Shown here: piece by piece, positions 25,059-40,425 of the stretch | Numbering within the stretch: position 1 is the first letter of the stretch | Layout of the letters: every line of letters starts with the position of its first letter | Assembly: GCF_000143415.4 (NCBI RefSeq) | Contig: NW_003314287.1 | Span: 937,160 to 1,001,159, forward strand | Reading direction: 5' to 3' | Source: Selaginella moellendorffii | Taxonomy: Eukaryota; Streptophyta; Lycopodiopsida; Selaginellales; Selaginellaceae | Length of the DNA stretch: 64,000 nt | The notes under the pieces: generated by a model | What the model was told of the DNA's origin: nothing | Database searches by the model: none | The model's input: the letters and a program-made list of their open reading frames with translations, nothing else | Position numbers and translations under genes: made by a program

Positions 25059-26490
25059 ATGGCGGCAGGGGCAGACATATCACAGCCTGTGGGGGCGCTG
25101 GAGCAGCTCCCTGCTGGAGGAGGGGCGGCCGGCGCATCCAGCGATCCCATTGCGAAGCCGCCCAAGCCGGTGTACACGGCCACAATTACAGCGTGCCTGA
25201 CGGCCACTACCACCACTACCACCGCCAGTGTGGGGAGCGCCGGGGCGGGATCTACGGTTTGCAAGTGCGTGAGCACGGTGAGGTTAGCTATGTCGGAAGT
25301 GGTAAGTTTCTCTCGAGCAAATGGGTCTATGGTTTCTTAGAATTGCCGCTCTTTGGTTTTTTTCTTCTTTGCGGCTTGCTCGTAAGGTGGAGGAGACTTC
25401 TGACCAGAAGGAGGAGGAGATCGCCATCTTCGTGCCGATGATCCGGTCTGGGGAATGGACTGATATTGGGGGGCGGGGACTTATGGAAGACGCGCATGTT
25501 AGAGTGGACGATTTGAGGCCTATGGGCGATGCTCCTGGGGCGTTCTATGGAGTGAGTTTCTTCGCTTTCGTTTGTTCTTGCTATTTCGTGTGCTCATTTT
25601 CCTCGGTTTTGTTTTCTGGGATGTAGGTGTTTGATGGTCACTGTGGCAAAGATGCCGCACTGTTCGTGAGGGAGCACCTCCTTGGATACATTCTGAGAGA
25701 CGTGTCCTTCCCTGCGTGCTTGGAGGATGCTGTACGTCATGGCTTTTACCAGACAGACCACGCGTTCGCTGAGGCGTGCCTTCTAGACGAGCAGCTGCAA
25801 TCTGGAACTACTGCGCTCACTGCTTTCGTGATTGGAAGGTTCGCCGCGTTTTTTTTCCTTTTTTCTTTTCTCTCCAGAGGCTTCCAGATGTGTAGTTCCT
25901 GACACGCGTACCACTTTTCTTTTTGTTTTTTTTTTCCTGGCAGGAGACTTCTAGTTGCGAATGTGGGCGACTCCAGAGCTGTGCTGTCAAGACGAGGCAA
26001 GGCCGTGGAGATGTCACGGGACCACAAGCCGGTGGTGGAGCGGACAAGGATAGAAGCCTTGGGTGGCTTCGTCGACGATGGCTACCTCAACGGCCAGCTC
26101 GCGGTGGCCCGAGCTCTGGGGGACTGGCATATGACGGACTTGAAGGTCGGGGGTCCGCTTATCTCGGAGCCGGAGCTCCGCCAGGCCATCCTCACCGAGG
26201 AGGACGAGTTCCTCATCATCGGCTGCGACGGGCTTTGGGACGTTTTCACGAGCCAGAACGCCATCGATCTGGCCAGGAAGGAGCTGCAGCAGCACAACGA
26301 TCCGGACCTGTGCTCCAAGCAGCTGGTGGCGGAGGCGCTGCGGCGCAACACGAGCGACAACTTGACGGTGGTGACGGTGTGCTTCCACGCCGACTGCCCG
26401 CCCCGGCTCTCGTCGGACACGAGAATACGCAGGAGCTTCTCGGCCGAGGGGTTGAAAAGCGTCCAGGATTTTTTAAACAGGTGCTCTTGA
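25059..26490 (+). CDS. Protein phosphatase 2C with Ala/Thr-rich N-terminus
   Basis: Four exons, 25059-25301, 25387-25551, 25627-25838 and 25944-26490, give 388 residues. After a low-complexity N-terminus ([18 protein letters not shown]) comes a full PP2C domain: [81 protein letters not shown] and [10 protein letters not shown]. All metal-binding Asp residues are present; the fourth residue of DGHGG is Cys. A C-terminal extension ([18 protein letters not shown]) resembles plant PP2Cs of the DBP1-like group. Cytosolic or nuclear Ser/Thr phosphatase; target unknown. The start is the first ATG in frame with the exon 1/2 splice; a second open frame over exon 1 is not in phase with exon 2. Confidence 0.9.
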
Positions 26491-26909
26491 GCCGGGGGGA
26501 TAATGATGACAACCATGAAGAACAGGAGAACAGGGTGATAGAATTTCTCTTTTTTTTTTTCTCTCGAGCTAGAAGAGATGGAGAAGATAGAAGAACAGGA
26601 GGACAGGACGGGGAGGGACACTAACATACTTGAGGCAAACATGTATCATAGTTTCGAAGGTAGCATAGGGGGGAGACTGGGAGTTTTTTCTTCTTTTTGG
26701 TTTCTACTACAATGGCTGATTTTTGGGGGAATAAGCGAGACAAGGGAGGAGCTCTTGGAGACGAAGAAAAAAAAAAATTGCCTCTTGTGTTGCGAGGAAG
26801 GAAGACTATGATTCTTGGGACGCATGGAAGCGGGATTGTCCTCAATAAAATGCGATGATTTTATACTTATAGAGCATATGTCTTACATAATGTCGCGAGA
26901 AATGTTTTA
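26491..26909. other. Convergent 3' UTR region
   Basis: Lies between two stop codons facing each other (PP2C + and squalene epoxidase -). Poly-T/A-rich, with an AATAAA at 26843-26848 on the plus strand that may be the PP2C polyadenylation signal. No gene is seen. Confidence 0.45.
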
Positions 26910-28997
<2,088 letters not shown>

Positions 28998-29106
28998 GCA
29001 TTCTAACCCTAGTTCTTCGCTTGACGTGGTCCAATCACTGCCCTAGAAGAGATTGCTTTGTCTTAAAAGTGCTGGGCATTTAAAGATTTGCCACGTCAGT
29101 GATAAT

Positions 29107-29138
29107 TAGGGTTTGGGAATATTTCGGCTAGGGTTTAG
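29107..29138. promoter_or_regulatory. Two telo-boxes in the shared SQE/RH5 divergent promoter
   Basis: TTAGGGTTT at 29107-29115 and CTAGGGTTTA at 29129-29138, immediately before the helicase ATG at 29140. Confidence 0.5.
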
Positions 29139-29139
29139 C

Positions 29140-31533
<2,394 letters not shown>

Positions 31534-31562
31534 AGGATTTTTGAAAGAGCTAGCATATTCGC

Positions 31563-31590
31563 CTAGGGTTTATCGGGCATCCTAGGGTTC
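31563..31590. promoter_or_regulatory. Telo-box pair upstream of a small membrane-protein gene
   Basis: CTAGGGTTTA at 31563-31572 and CCTAGGGTTC at 31581-31590, starting 30 bp after the helicase stop codon and ending 25 bp before the next ATG. Confidence 0.5.
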
Positions 31591-31615
31591 TTGCGGAAGG
31601 AGAGGCAAAGGCGCG

Positions 31616-32025
31616 ATGGCGATGTCGACGTTTGTGATGACGCTGGCGGCAATCGGCGCCGCGTACGTGATGATGCGAGGCGACGTGGTGAAGTCCTCGG
31701 CGGTGCTGCGCAGGAATCTCAAGCAAGTCAAGACATGGCTGGAGGAGGATCTCCCTCACGAATCCTCCCAGGCTGCGAGGTAAGCCCGCCCTTCCCCTGA
31801 TCGCAGCAAATTTCGATCATCCATCGCCTCTTTCGTCCCAATCCCGGGCATTCCAGTGATTCTTGGTAGCTCTTTCTTCGCAGGAGCATTGACGTCAAGC
31901 CCAAGCACATAGAAGAGCGGCCGATTTCGTCCATGCCAGTCGATCCACAGCCGCATTCTCACCAGCAGCCGCAGCCGCAGCAGCAAGCAAATCCCCCAGA
32001 TCAACAGAAGCAACAGCAAATGTGA
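31616..32025 (+). CDS. Small single-pass membrane protein
   Basis: Two exons, 31616-31779 and 31884-32025, frame kept (QAAR/SIDV), 101 residues. An N-terminal hydrophobic segment (FVMTLAAIGAAYVMM) would be a membrane anchor. It is followed by a basic/amphipathic stretch (VLRRNLKQVKTWLEEDL) and a disordered Pro/Gln/His-rich tail (QQPQPQQQANPP). No signal-peptide cleavage site is evident. I know of no function. The architecture resembles small plant proteins anchored in an organelle or ER membrane, but this is inference. The ATG was chosen for its position just before the hydrophobic segment. It begins only 82 bp after the helicase stop. Confidence 0.75.
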
Positions 32026-32747
32026 GAGACCGATTTTAGGGTTCTTCGTTATCAACGGCTCAGATAATAAGAATCACCGCCGTCCGCGTGTCCACGTGGA
32101 CGACATCCGGCTTTCACTGGCTTATCGCAATCCATAGTGACAGGAGTGGTAATGGCGTCGCCACCTAAATCCAATCCGGATGGAGCGTCTCGCCGCCATA
32201 GCCCGAATCAAATATTGCCATTCACATTCTGCCACGTGTCAGGAATATCCACAAGCGTTCCGCCAGCTAGGCTCGGCATTTTTTCTACGTCGACCACACA
32301 AACCCTCCTTTAAATTTTCCCTTCCTCTCGTTTTTTCGCCCTTTCTCTTCCCGGCATGAACTGAGATGTGCGTCTAGCGCCTTATCTTCTTCTTCTCTTA
32401 TCCGATTGGTTCTTCCATCTCGAAATATCTCTCATCCTCTAGATTTCTTGGCCCTCCATTGTCGGCGGTGGACGCATTGTAGCGCAGCACGAGCTAGGGT
32501 TTGCGCATCCGGCTTCGCGGTCGCGGATTTCTTCTCTAGGGCTCAGTGAGAACAATCCGTGAGGATTGTCAGCGCTACTGTAGATTTCTACGCCGCAACC
32601 GCACTGCGCGGCGCCACTGTTGGAGGGGCGAGCTAAGCATCCAGGTACTTGAGAGAGATTCGCAGCTTTAAGGTCAATCCGGCGGGCAATGTGATGACGA
32701 GGAGGAGCTCGGCTTTCTGGATTTAAGCGAAGAAGAAGAGGAAGAAG
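32026..32747. other. Promoter and long 5' leader of the START gene
   Basis: About 720 bp without an ORF of note. A TATA-like stretch is not clear. CTAGGGTTTG near 32492 is a telo-box-like word. Probably promoter and 5' UTR, possibly with an unseen leader intron. Confidence 0.4.
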
Positions 32748-34362
32748 ATGGAGGAATTGGATAGCAAGGGCAATTTCTCCGTCCTGGGGAAGCCCGTGGT
32801 TCTGGAAACAATGGCAGATCTACTGGCTGCGATGATGCCAATTTGGGTCGCCATTGCGTTTGGCATCGTGCTGGGCTGGTCGTGGAAGCCTCGCTGGGCA
32901 AGCTTCCTCGTTTTTGGGCTGAGGAGCCGGACGAGGCTGCTGTGGAGCACACCGCCAGGGCTGGGAGCGAGGCGGCTGTGGCTGGCCATCACGGCGGTCA
33001 CAGCTTGCTCGATGCTCAAGCAACTTTGGCTGAAATTCAGCGCCTGGAGGTGGCCCAGGACGGATTTTTCTGGCAAGGAGACGCAGTCAAGGTACTTCGG
33101 CTTGTTCCTTCTTTTCTTTCTCATAGCGAAGTTTTGTTGTTCCATCAGTTCATCCCCGGGTGATCAACAGCAAGCTAACTGTGCCGTCTCCGACGAAGAT
33201 TTGAGAAAGTTTTTGCTGTTGCTCGAAGATCGCGATGGAGGGCCGGCGTGGCAGATGATGATGGACCGTTCCACGACAGGCATGGCTTACCAAGCTTGGC
33301 GACGCGACCCTTCCGTAAGTGATATCTCTTGGCTTTCTGTTTTCGTTTTTCTGATGTTCTTTCTTTCCTTGTCTCTAGAATGGCCCGACGCAATACAAGA
33401 GTAGAACCGTCATTGAGGGCATCACGCCGCAGCTCATGAGAGATTTTTTTTGGGACGACGAGTTCCGAGTGGAGTGGGACGATATGCTCCTCTCCGCGAA
33501 GACGCTCGACGAATGTCCCGAGACCGGATACATGCTAGTACACTGGGTTAGAAAGGTACGGAAGTCTCTTCGACTCGGGTGCCACAACTCAAACTTCTGC
33601 CATGCAGTTCCCATTTTTTTGTAAGGACCGTGAGTACACGATTGGGAGGCGCATTTGGGAGCACGGCAACACATACTACTGTTTACAAATGGTAAGCATC
33701 ATTTACCCATGGCAGCGTCGCTCACTCGCCAGCTTTGCTTTGTGGTTAACAGGGTGTCGAAACAGACAAGGTTCCCCGCAAAAACAAGCCACGACGTGTA
33801 GACGTGTTCTACTCAAGCTTCCGGATCCGTGCAGGTAAAAAGTGCTAGTTTTTCTTCTTCTTTTTGTTTCGTATGACTCATGGACGTGTCATTCCTTGAA
33901 TTGGCAGTGGAGTCCCGGAAGGGCGATTCCCAGCTGACCGCGTGCGAGGTGCTGCTGTTCCACTCGGAAGAGATGGGAATCCAAAAAGATCTGGCGAAGC
34001 TAGGCGTCAGGCAGGGGATGTGGGGATGCGTCAAGGGCATGGAGCCTGGCGCTCACAGCTACTTGGCCTCCCGCAAGAGCGCCAAGCCCCTGTCGCGGCC
34101 GGCGCTCATGGCACAGATCACCACCAAGGTTCCGGCGTCCGTGTTTCGAGAGCTCGGGATCGCCGACACGGCGCTGGAAGTCCAAGCCGGCAGCGGTAGT
34201 GCCGTGGAGGAGGCGTCGGCCGAGAACAAGAGAAACGTTTGGAGATGGATCATCCTGGGTGGCGCGGTGGCGCTGGCCTGCGGCGTGGACAGGGGCGCGG
34301 TGGGCAAGGTGTTACTGTTTGGGATCGCGAGGAGGCTGGGGAGGCTTGGGAGGAAGCTATAG
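32748..34362 (+). CDS. START lipid-binding domain membrane protein
   Basis: Six exons (32748-33091, 33149-33314, 33379-33555, 33608-33691, 33753-33834, 33907-34362). The N-terminal hydrophobic segment (IWVAIAFGIVLGWSWKPRW) is followed by a linker, then a START domain: WQMMMDRSTTGMAYQAWRRD, SRTVIEGITPQLMRDFFWDD, GYMLVHWVRKFPFFCKDREY, IGRRIWEHGNTYYCLQ, RRVDVFYSSFRIR, CEVLLFHSEEMGIQKDLAKL and GVRQGMWGCVKGMEPG. A C-terminal hydrophobic stretch (IILGGAVALACGVD) may be a second anchor. It matches plant START-only proteins annotated as polyketide cyclase/dehydrase-like. Expected role: binding or transfer of a lipid at an endomembrane; the ligand is unknown. Confidence 0.9.
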
Positions 34363-34845
34363 GAGACGTGGAGAAGCGAGCGAGCGAGTGAGCGAGCGAC
34401 ACACAGCATGGGCGATGGGTATTATCTTTTCTTCTTATCACAGCTTTGTTCTTCGTTGTCTCGAAGGCTGGAGGAATAAGTCGATTCATCAATCCAATCA
34501 GTCCAGCTGCATTGCATGGTTCTTTGAGATGAGATCCTTTTTTTTTCTTATGATGAACACGAGAGGAATAATCTACTGCTACTTTTTTTTTTCCATAGAG
34601 GAAGGCAATGGTTCTTTAGAGTCTAGACTTTTTTCCTCTCGTCTATCTATCCAGGAAGAAAAGTAAAAAAGGTGATTTTTTTCTTGTAAAGAAAGGAAAT
34701 TGGTCCTTGTTGGACTTTTTCCTTCCCAAAGTTACAAAGAAAAAATTTAAAAATTTGATCCGGTTTACAACATGAAAAAGAAAAGAACAAGCAAGCTTTT
34801 TTTCTTCTTTTTTGTGTTCTCGCTGGAAATGGTGTAGCTTCCATA
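34363..34845. other. Convergent 3' UTR region
   Basis: Gene-free. It contains GAGCGAGCGAGTGAGCGAGCGA at 34376-34397 just after the START stop and several poly-T runs. Confidence 0.4.
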
Positions 34846-36533
34846 CTAGCTAAGAGTGGAGGAGGTGGGAAGAGGCATCGTCCTCGTCGGCGGAGGAGCA
34901 CCCATGGAAGCTGTCGACGAAGAATTTCTCTTCAAATCGATCACCACCACAGTGATGTTGTCTTTGCTCCCATTGTGCAAGGCGACCTTGAGGAGGAGCG
35001 AGGCTGCCGTGCCACACGGGGAGTCGTCCTCGTCTTCACAGCTGGTGGAAGTTCGCGAGACATTTGACGTTGCTCGGCGGGGGCGGCGGCTCGAGAGGCA
35101 CTTTCGAGCTATGTCGCAAGCGGCCTCGTTCGTGACCTTGTCCCACAGCCCGTCACTCGCCAGAATGAGGCACTCATCGTTGTCATGCCGAGGCAGGCAC
35201 GTCACTTCCGGGTTTGCAATAAGGAATGGAGTCATGAATTGGTCGCCTGTCACCAAAGGAAGAAACAAGAAAAGGCCACGGCTCCGGTGTTAAAAAGCAA
35301 GCCAGAAAAGAAAAACAGGGGCGCGAGACGTATCAAGAGACTCACCTATCGATCGTGACATCGCAAGAATTCCCAAAATCCGGGGGATGTCCCAGTTGAT
35401 CACTTGGCCCCCGGCAGCTTCCACTCGAGCAAACTCGTCCGGTCTGCTAGGCTGTGGAGGAGGAAGACACAAACAAACATTCGCGTCAAAGTTCTTATGA
35501 AACAAGAGAAGAACTTTACCTTGTGATCGACCGTGAGGGGGATGGCTCTTCCGCCACGGGACAGCACGGCCCGGCAGTCTCCACAGTTTGCGACCACGAT
35601 CTGGCTGCAGCCAACCACGGCCACCACGGCGGTGGAGCCGACGGTCTCTGGAATCTGGACGTCGCAGCCGTTTCCTGCGCAGTTGCTGCAAGCGTCGCCG
35701 CCGCAGCTGGGCCTCCGGACTTGCTCGTCCACCTTGAGGAAGCAGCCGGTCATGACGTCCTCCCACAGCTTCTCCGGATCACTGGTCTCCTCTTGCCTAT
35801 GTCTGTTCATCTCGTCCACGAGAACGCGGTGGAGCCGGTCTCGACAATATGTTGCGGCCTGAGAAGATCCAGCAAAAACACGCAAAGTTAGTAAGCTCGC
35901 GGCACAGGAAACAAAAGGAAGCTTTGGAAATCCCAGACTAACCTGTGATCCACCGTGACCATCGTAAACTCCAAAGAAATGGTAGCTCGACGAGGAAGAA
36001 GTTGACGCTCCCGAGCAGCCATTGAGGCTGCAAGGCAAGCTCAGGAAATCCGGCTCGGTGGCGACAGTGTCCTCCATCTCTCGCCTCCTCCCGCAAACTG
36101 ACACTGTTCCATACGGCGGACAGGAGCTCTGGCCCGACGAGCAGCAGCACCCAAGGTTGGGCAAATCCTCGGAGCTCACAGAGCTCGAGGAGGAGCTCGA
36201 GAGCAAAGATGGTAGCACGTCCTCGCTACATTTTCGCTCCTCCTCCTTGCTTTGCTGCTGCTGCTGCTGCTCTTGCCCCTGCTGCTGCTGCTTGTGTTCT
36301 ACCACCTCCTCCTCGCTCTTCATCTCCTTGCACAAACCTCCTCCTTCCTGGAAGTTAATCCTCGAGCGCTTGAACAATCCATTCCCCGAATTGGCCAGAA
36401 TCCTGATGCGTCTAATCTCGATACGCTTCCTCCTCAGCGCGCTTGCCGCGCTCTCGCAAGGAAGAACGTCCACGCCCACGCCCTTACATGGGCATGCGTC
36501 GTCAGTGCTTTTGCAAGGAGCCAGTGCGTCCAT
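34846..36533 (-). CDS. Clade A protein phosphatase 2C (ABA co-receptor type)
   Basis: Four exons on the minus strand. The N-terminus is long and disordered, with Gln-rich ([13 protein letters not shown]) and Ser-rich runs. The catalytic domain is of clade A (ABI1/HAB1/AHG) type: [105 protein letters not shown] and [11 protein letters not shown]. The Trp in NWDIPR is the lock residue that inserts by the ABA receptor gate in clade A enzymes, so PYL-dependent inhibition is expected. Role: negative regulator of ABA signalling through SnRK2 dephosphorylation (family knowledge). GDSR is GDCR here. Start ATG 36533. Confidence 0.92.
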
Positions 36534-37468
36534 ATATCCACCACCCGCAAAAGCTGTAGCTCTTGGAGCGCGCTAGAGATGCCCAGTGCCGAAAAGCCCC
36601 CTGTGTGCTACCAGCTAGCCAGCAAGAAGAGATCCCAGCTACGATTGATGGAGCATTTTCCCCTCTCAAATTTCCCCCAACCTGTGAGCTCCAGCGCCCG
36701 GCCGAGCAGCGATTAATTGCCAGATCCAACAGAAACCCCAGGAATATCGACGAGGATTTCTTACCATGGATCATCCGAGTGCCAAACAAGAAAAGCAAGG
36801 CAATCTTCCCTCGATTTCTCCCGATTTCTCGGAGCCGCGCGCTGGCCGCTGCTGGGAGAATCTCCGCCGGGCGCTCGATCGCGTCCCTTGCTCGCTCGCG
36901 CTCGACCTAGGTGAGCGCTCAAGCTCTCGCACTCGCTCTCTATTTTTCGTTCGTCTCTCTCCTCTCCCCGACTCAGAAAAAATGGGACGGGAGAAAGGGG
37001 CAGCGCGGGCAGGAGGGGCAGGGCGGGCAGCGGGCAGGCCTGAGTAGGGCACCTGCCTTTTCATATGCGAGCCACGGTCTGCCCGGTCTGCCCTCGGCAC
37101 ATGGCAGCATCTGGGGCGTCCATCGCAGCAAACACGTGGCGCGAAGTCTGCTGATGGGCGATTCACATGGTAATTTTGCTAGCACATGGCAAATCTTTTT
37201 TATTGCCCATCATTCACTTCTTTTCTCAACCATCGCACACGTTGCGTTTTTTGAATTTGTAGACGCTAGGGTTTATGCCTAGGGTTTACACGTCATTTCA
37301 GCCTCTCCGGGCGGAATCCTCGATCGAGGGGCTGGCGCTGGCGTTTGTTAGCGGATCGAGCTGGAATGCGCGTCGCTCCTCCACGCTGGGATAGTTTTTC
37401 TCGGGATTTGCCGGAATTTCGGTCGAGAGGCTGGCTGTGGGAGCATCGCGAAGAGCTGAGCGTTTTTG
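36534..37468. other. Divergent promoter region of PP2C (-) and coiled-coil gene (+)
   Basis: 935 bp with no convincing gene. It has a GC-rich (GGGCAG)-like repeat (37002-37044) and two telo-boxes (37266-37288). The short ORFs across it lack family features. Confidence 0.45.
37266..37288. promoter_or_regulatory. Telo-box pair
   Basis: CTAGGGTTTA at 37266-37275 and CCTAGGGTTT at 37279-37288, about 180 bp before the coiled-coil gene ATG. Confidence 0.5.
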
Positions 37469-38512
37469 ATGGACGCCCAGGGATCGTTTCTCAATCAGAT
37501 TCTGTGCTTGAAGCAAGAAATCGATCAGGTATGCGTGCCTGTTGCCTCGCATTCTAACTTTCTAGAGCAGTTAAACGTCAGGGTCGGGCTAGAGATCCGT
37601 GAGACGATAAGATTGGAATCAGAGCTAGTCCGGTGTGCCGAGGACACCCAGGAAGCTGTGAAGGATGAGAAAGAACTTCTAAGGACTTACGTGATTCGCG
37701 AGAACGAGTACTCGGACTTGCGCGCCACATCAGGTACCTACTCTTTTGTTGCTTGGCTGTGGCTATGCTGAGTGACGCTTAGTTGCCTTGGAGAAAGTAA
37801 ACCAGGAAACTATGCACGACCTTTCGAAGCTCAAGTCTACGAGGGACGCGCTCAAAAAGAAGATCACTGAAGAACGGTAGCTTGAGTCATGGTCATGATG
37901 GATTTCCTCAATTCTTTTCTTTTTCTCTGACGCAGCGATACATTTATAGCGCATTGCAGGAAGTTTCAGCAAGCGCACGACGAAGCTTTTAGTGCTGCTT
38001 CGGTCCACCTCCGTCGCAGCATCAGAACCATGAATGAAGAAATCGTGTCTCGGGAAGCTTTGATCGCTGAGAAGAACCGACGGAATGACGGTGATTATGT
38101 CAGGTGCTTTTTGCGTGTGAGTTGCTGACACTGCTGAAGTGCATCTCAGAGTTACAGCAACAAGTAGATGCAGCTCAAGATCACAATTGCAGCTTGCTCA
38201 TTGACATTGCTAATCTAAAGAAGGAGCTGCAAGTTGCGGAGTCAAAGAGGAAGCTAGAGTGAGTCTTCGATTGTTTTTTTATAATCCTATAACAGAGCGA
38301 CACGTTTGGACAGGCCCCTCGAGATTCTTGAGGAAGAAAAACGTCAGCTACAGGATTGTATTTTAGCTCTCAAATCCCGTTTAGCCAGCATACAAGGTAC
38401 TATTGTTAAGGCTGTACCAACCCAATTTGATAACTCTGCTTTCCAGAAAGAAAGAGAGAGATCAGAATGTCCGATAAAGCTGGAAGCTAGTTCGGCAACT
38501 CGTGGGGCCTAG
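37469..38512 (+). CDS. Coiled-coil protein of unknown function
   Basis: ATG 37469 (MDAQGSFLNQILCLKQEIDQ). Six introns of about 40-90 bp can be removed in frame: LNVRVGLEIRETIRLESEL, then VALEKVNQETMHDLSKLKS, KFQQAHDEAFSAASVHLRR, ELQQQVDAAQDHNCSLL and PLEILEEEKRQLQDCILAL. Nearly the whole protein has heptad-like Leu/Ile/Val spacing with many Glu, Lys and Arg, so a long coiled coil is likely. All frames of the last exon hit stops by 38512, so the gene appears to end there. It lies 217 bp upstream of another coiled-coil gene on the same strand. Family not recognised. Confidence 0.65.
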
Positions 38513-38729
38513 CAAGTGATAAGCTAACGCGTTCTGGTGGCTGTAAGGAAATTGCAGGTCCCTGTAGCCATTGTGATCCAGTACGCCCTGTGGCTGAAAA
38601 CACTCCCAAGGTGTGATATCTTTTTCCACGTAGAGCTTATTCTTTTCCTGGTTTTGAGTTGCACTTCCATTGTGTGTAGCCGAAAAGTTGTACGAGGCTC
38701 ATCTCGGGACGAAGTGAATCGTGGCAGAT

Positions 38730-40271
38730 ATGAGTGAAGAGGAAGCCAGGTTACCTCAGAGTTTGATGAGAGTCCTCCCTGACGACCCCTATGAGCAGCT
38801 GGATCTGGCAAGGAAGATTGCCTCTATGGCTCTTGCTACTAGAATGTCGGAATTGGAAAACCGCGTGGGTAGAATTCGGGAAAATCTTCACGAGAAAGAC
38901 AATTTGATTGAGGACCTCGAGCGCAGAATTACCGATGCTGATCAAGCCATTCAAAGAGCAAACATTCGCATCCTCAAAACGACAGACGATCAGGTTCGCA
39001 TTGTTTCCTTCTCTCGTTGATCTTTGAGCCTGTGTTTGTAGATAAGGCTATCCAAGGAAAACGAAGTGCTGCAAGGGACCATCACTAGATTGAGGCATGA
39101 TGTTTCCAAGGTCCAAGCTATCCTCTCTTTCTAAATCGTGTCGAAGTAATCGTGGTCGACTGCAGATGGAGTCTGTTCGAAAGTCATTGGTCCATACATT
39201 GCAGCTGGATAATCCTGTAAGTTGACACTCTTTGTATATACTAAAAACCCTGACCAGCGGCATTATAGCATCTACTCGATACCGCAGATGAAAAATCGTC
39301 TAGTCAAGAAAACAGGCTTAAAAAAGCCATGTCTATGGACAACTCCCCAAGATCACCTCTTCAGGAACCTATCAGAACCCAAAGCTACGACAGAGTGCAA
39401 GGTAAGAGCTGCACTCCACTCGCCTAGTGCATCATACTTAATTTTTCACTTCCAGTGGAGGATGATATGCAATCTTCTAGCGTGGAAGATGCCAGGAGGC
39501 GAATGCTTCTTCTTAAAGCGCGCCCGGCTAGAAGGTCCATGTCCGACTTTGCCAAGACTCGCGCTCTGTCAGTACCACGACAGTTTGATCACGAATCAGA
39601 TTGTAAGTTTTATTGAATTGGTTCTCCTGTAGCTTTGGGTGGCGTTGACTTTGTTTCGCTTGGTTGTCAGCTCCACTATCTCAAGAAGGAATCGCACTAA
39701 CACCACCGATAAGTCCACCCAAAACATCCCCACCCAAGAGTCGGTCGGCAACAGGGTCCCCCGTGAAACGTAAGATTCCGGCACCGACACCGCCACAAAG
39801 ACCGCGATATAGCGAGGCTGCTACAGCCCCCAGCTCTCCTCCTCGCTGTAAGTATTCGTCCTTTTGGAAACTTTGCCATTAAACACGTCCAGTTGTTGCG
39901 CAGCCCCCTCGATGATGAAAGCCGATGGAAAGGAGTTTTTTCGGCAAGCAAAGTAAGACAGTGTCTTCCTTTTCTTTCCATTTTTCAGACGAAGACGAGC
40001 TGTTTTTTCTCCCTTTTTTTTTTCCAGGAGCCGCCTTCCTTACGACCAGTTCCGTGCGTTGCTAAACACTATCAAAGAGCTCAATTCCCACCTGCGGACG
40101 CGAGAGGTACGTACCACCAAACTTTGGAATAAAAAGAGAGAAAAGGTGTGGCATACACTGACTGGTTGTGTTCGTGTTGTGTCCCAGGATGCCTTGAGAA
40201 AAGCGGACGAGATATTTGGAACAGAAAACAAGGATTTGTATGCGTTTCTCTGCCAGCACCTCCCTTCCTAA
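38730..40271 (+). CDS. Coiled-coil protein, At4g15545-like
   Basis: Multi-exon gene from ATG 38730 (MSEEEARLPQSLMRVLPDD). It has the arrangement of the plant At4g15545 family: PYEQLDLARKIASMALATRM, a coiled coil (IEDLERRITDADQAIQRAN, LSKENEVLQGTITRLRHDVSK), a Ser/Pro-rich middle (LTPPISPPKTSPPKS), and a conserved C-terminal module (SRLPYDQFRALLNTIKELN, DALRKADEIFGTENKDLYAFL). The family function is not established to my knowledge. No transmembrane segment is seen. The stop at 40269-40271 is followed directly by a tandem repeat. The upstream interval 38513-38729 has exon-like stretches that may belong to its 5' UTR. Confidence 0.85.
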
Positions 40272-40280
40272 CGTAACAAC

Positions 40281-40337
40281 AAGTCTTTCAATCTTGTCAG
40301 TGATCTTCCAAGTCTTTCAATCTTGTCGGTGATCTTA
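40281..40337 (+). repeat. Tandem duplication, 29-bp period
   Basis: Two copies of AAGTCTTTCAATCTTGTCrG followed by TGATCTT, at 40281-40309 and 40310-40337, 10 bp after a stop codon and about 90 bp before the next PPR start codon. Confidence 0.85.
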
Positions 40338-40425
40338 CAACTTCTTTCGCACAGACAAAGCGAGGCAATGCCGAGACAACGACGCTCCTCTTCTTTCTTC
40401 CAAGATTGATGAAGGACAAAACGCG

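Noticed and set aside
25007-25441. 144-residue alternative frame over PP2C exon 1
   Set aside because: It is not in phase with the exon 2 coding sequence through the clear GTAAG donor at 25302; the other frame joins correctly to the PP2C domain.
36022-36576. Plus-strand ORF with Cys/Ser runs
   Set aside because: Antisense of the poly-Q/poly-S N-terminus of the clade A PP2C; no independent start context or domain.
36563-37047. Overlapping plus-strand ORFs in the PP2C/coiled-coil promoter region
   Set aside because: Short, compositionally biased and conflicting frames; better explained as promoter DNA.
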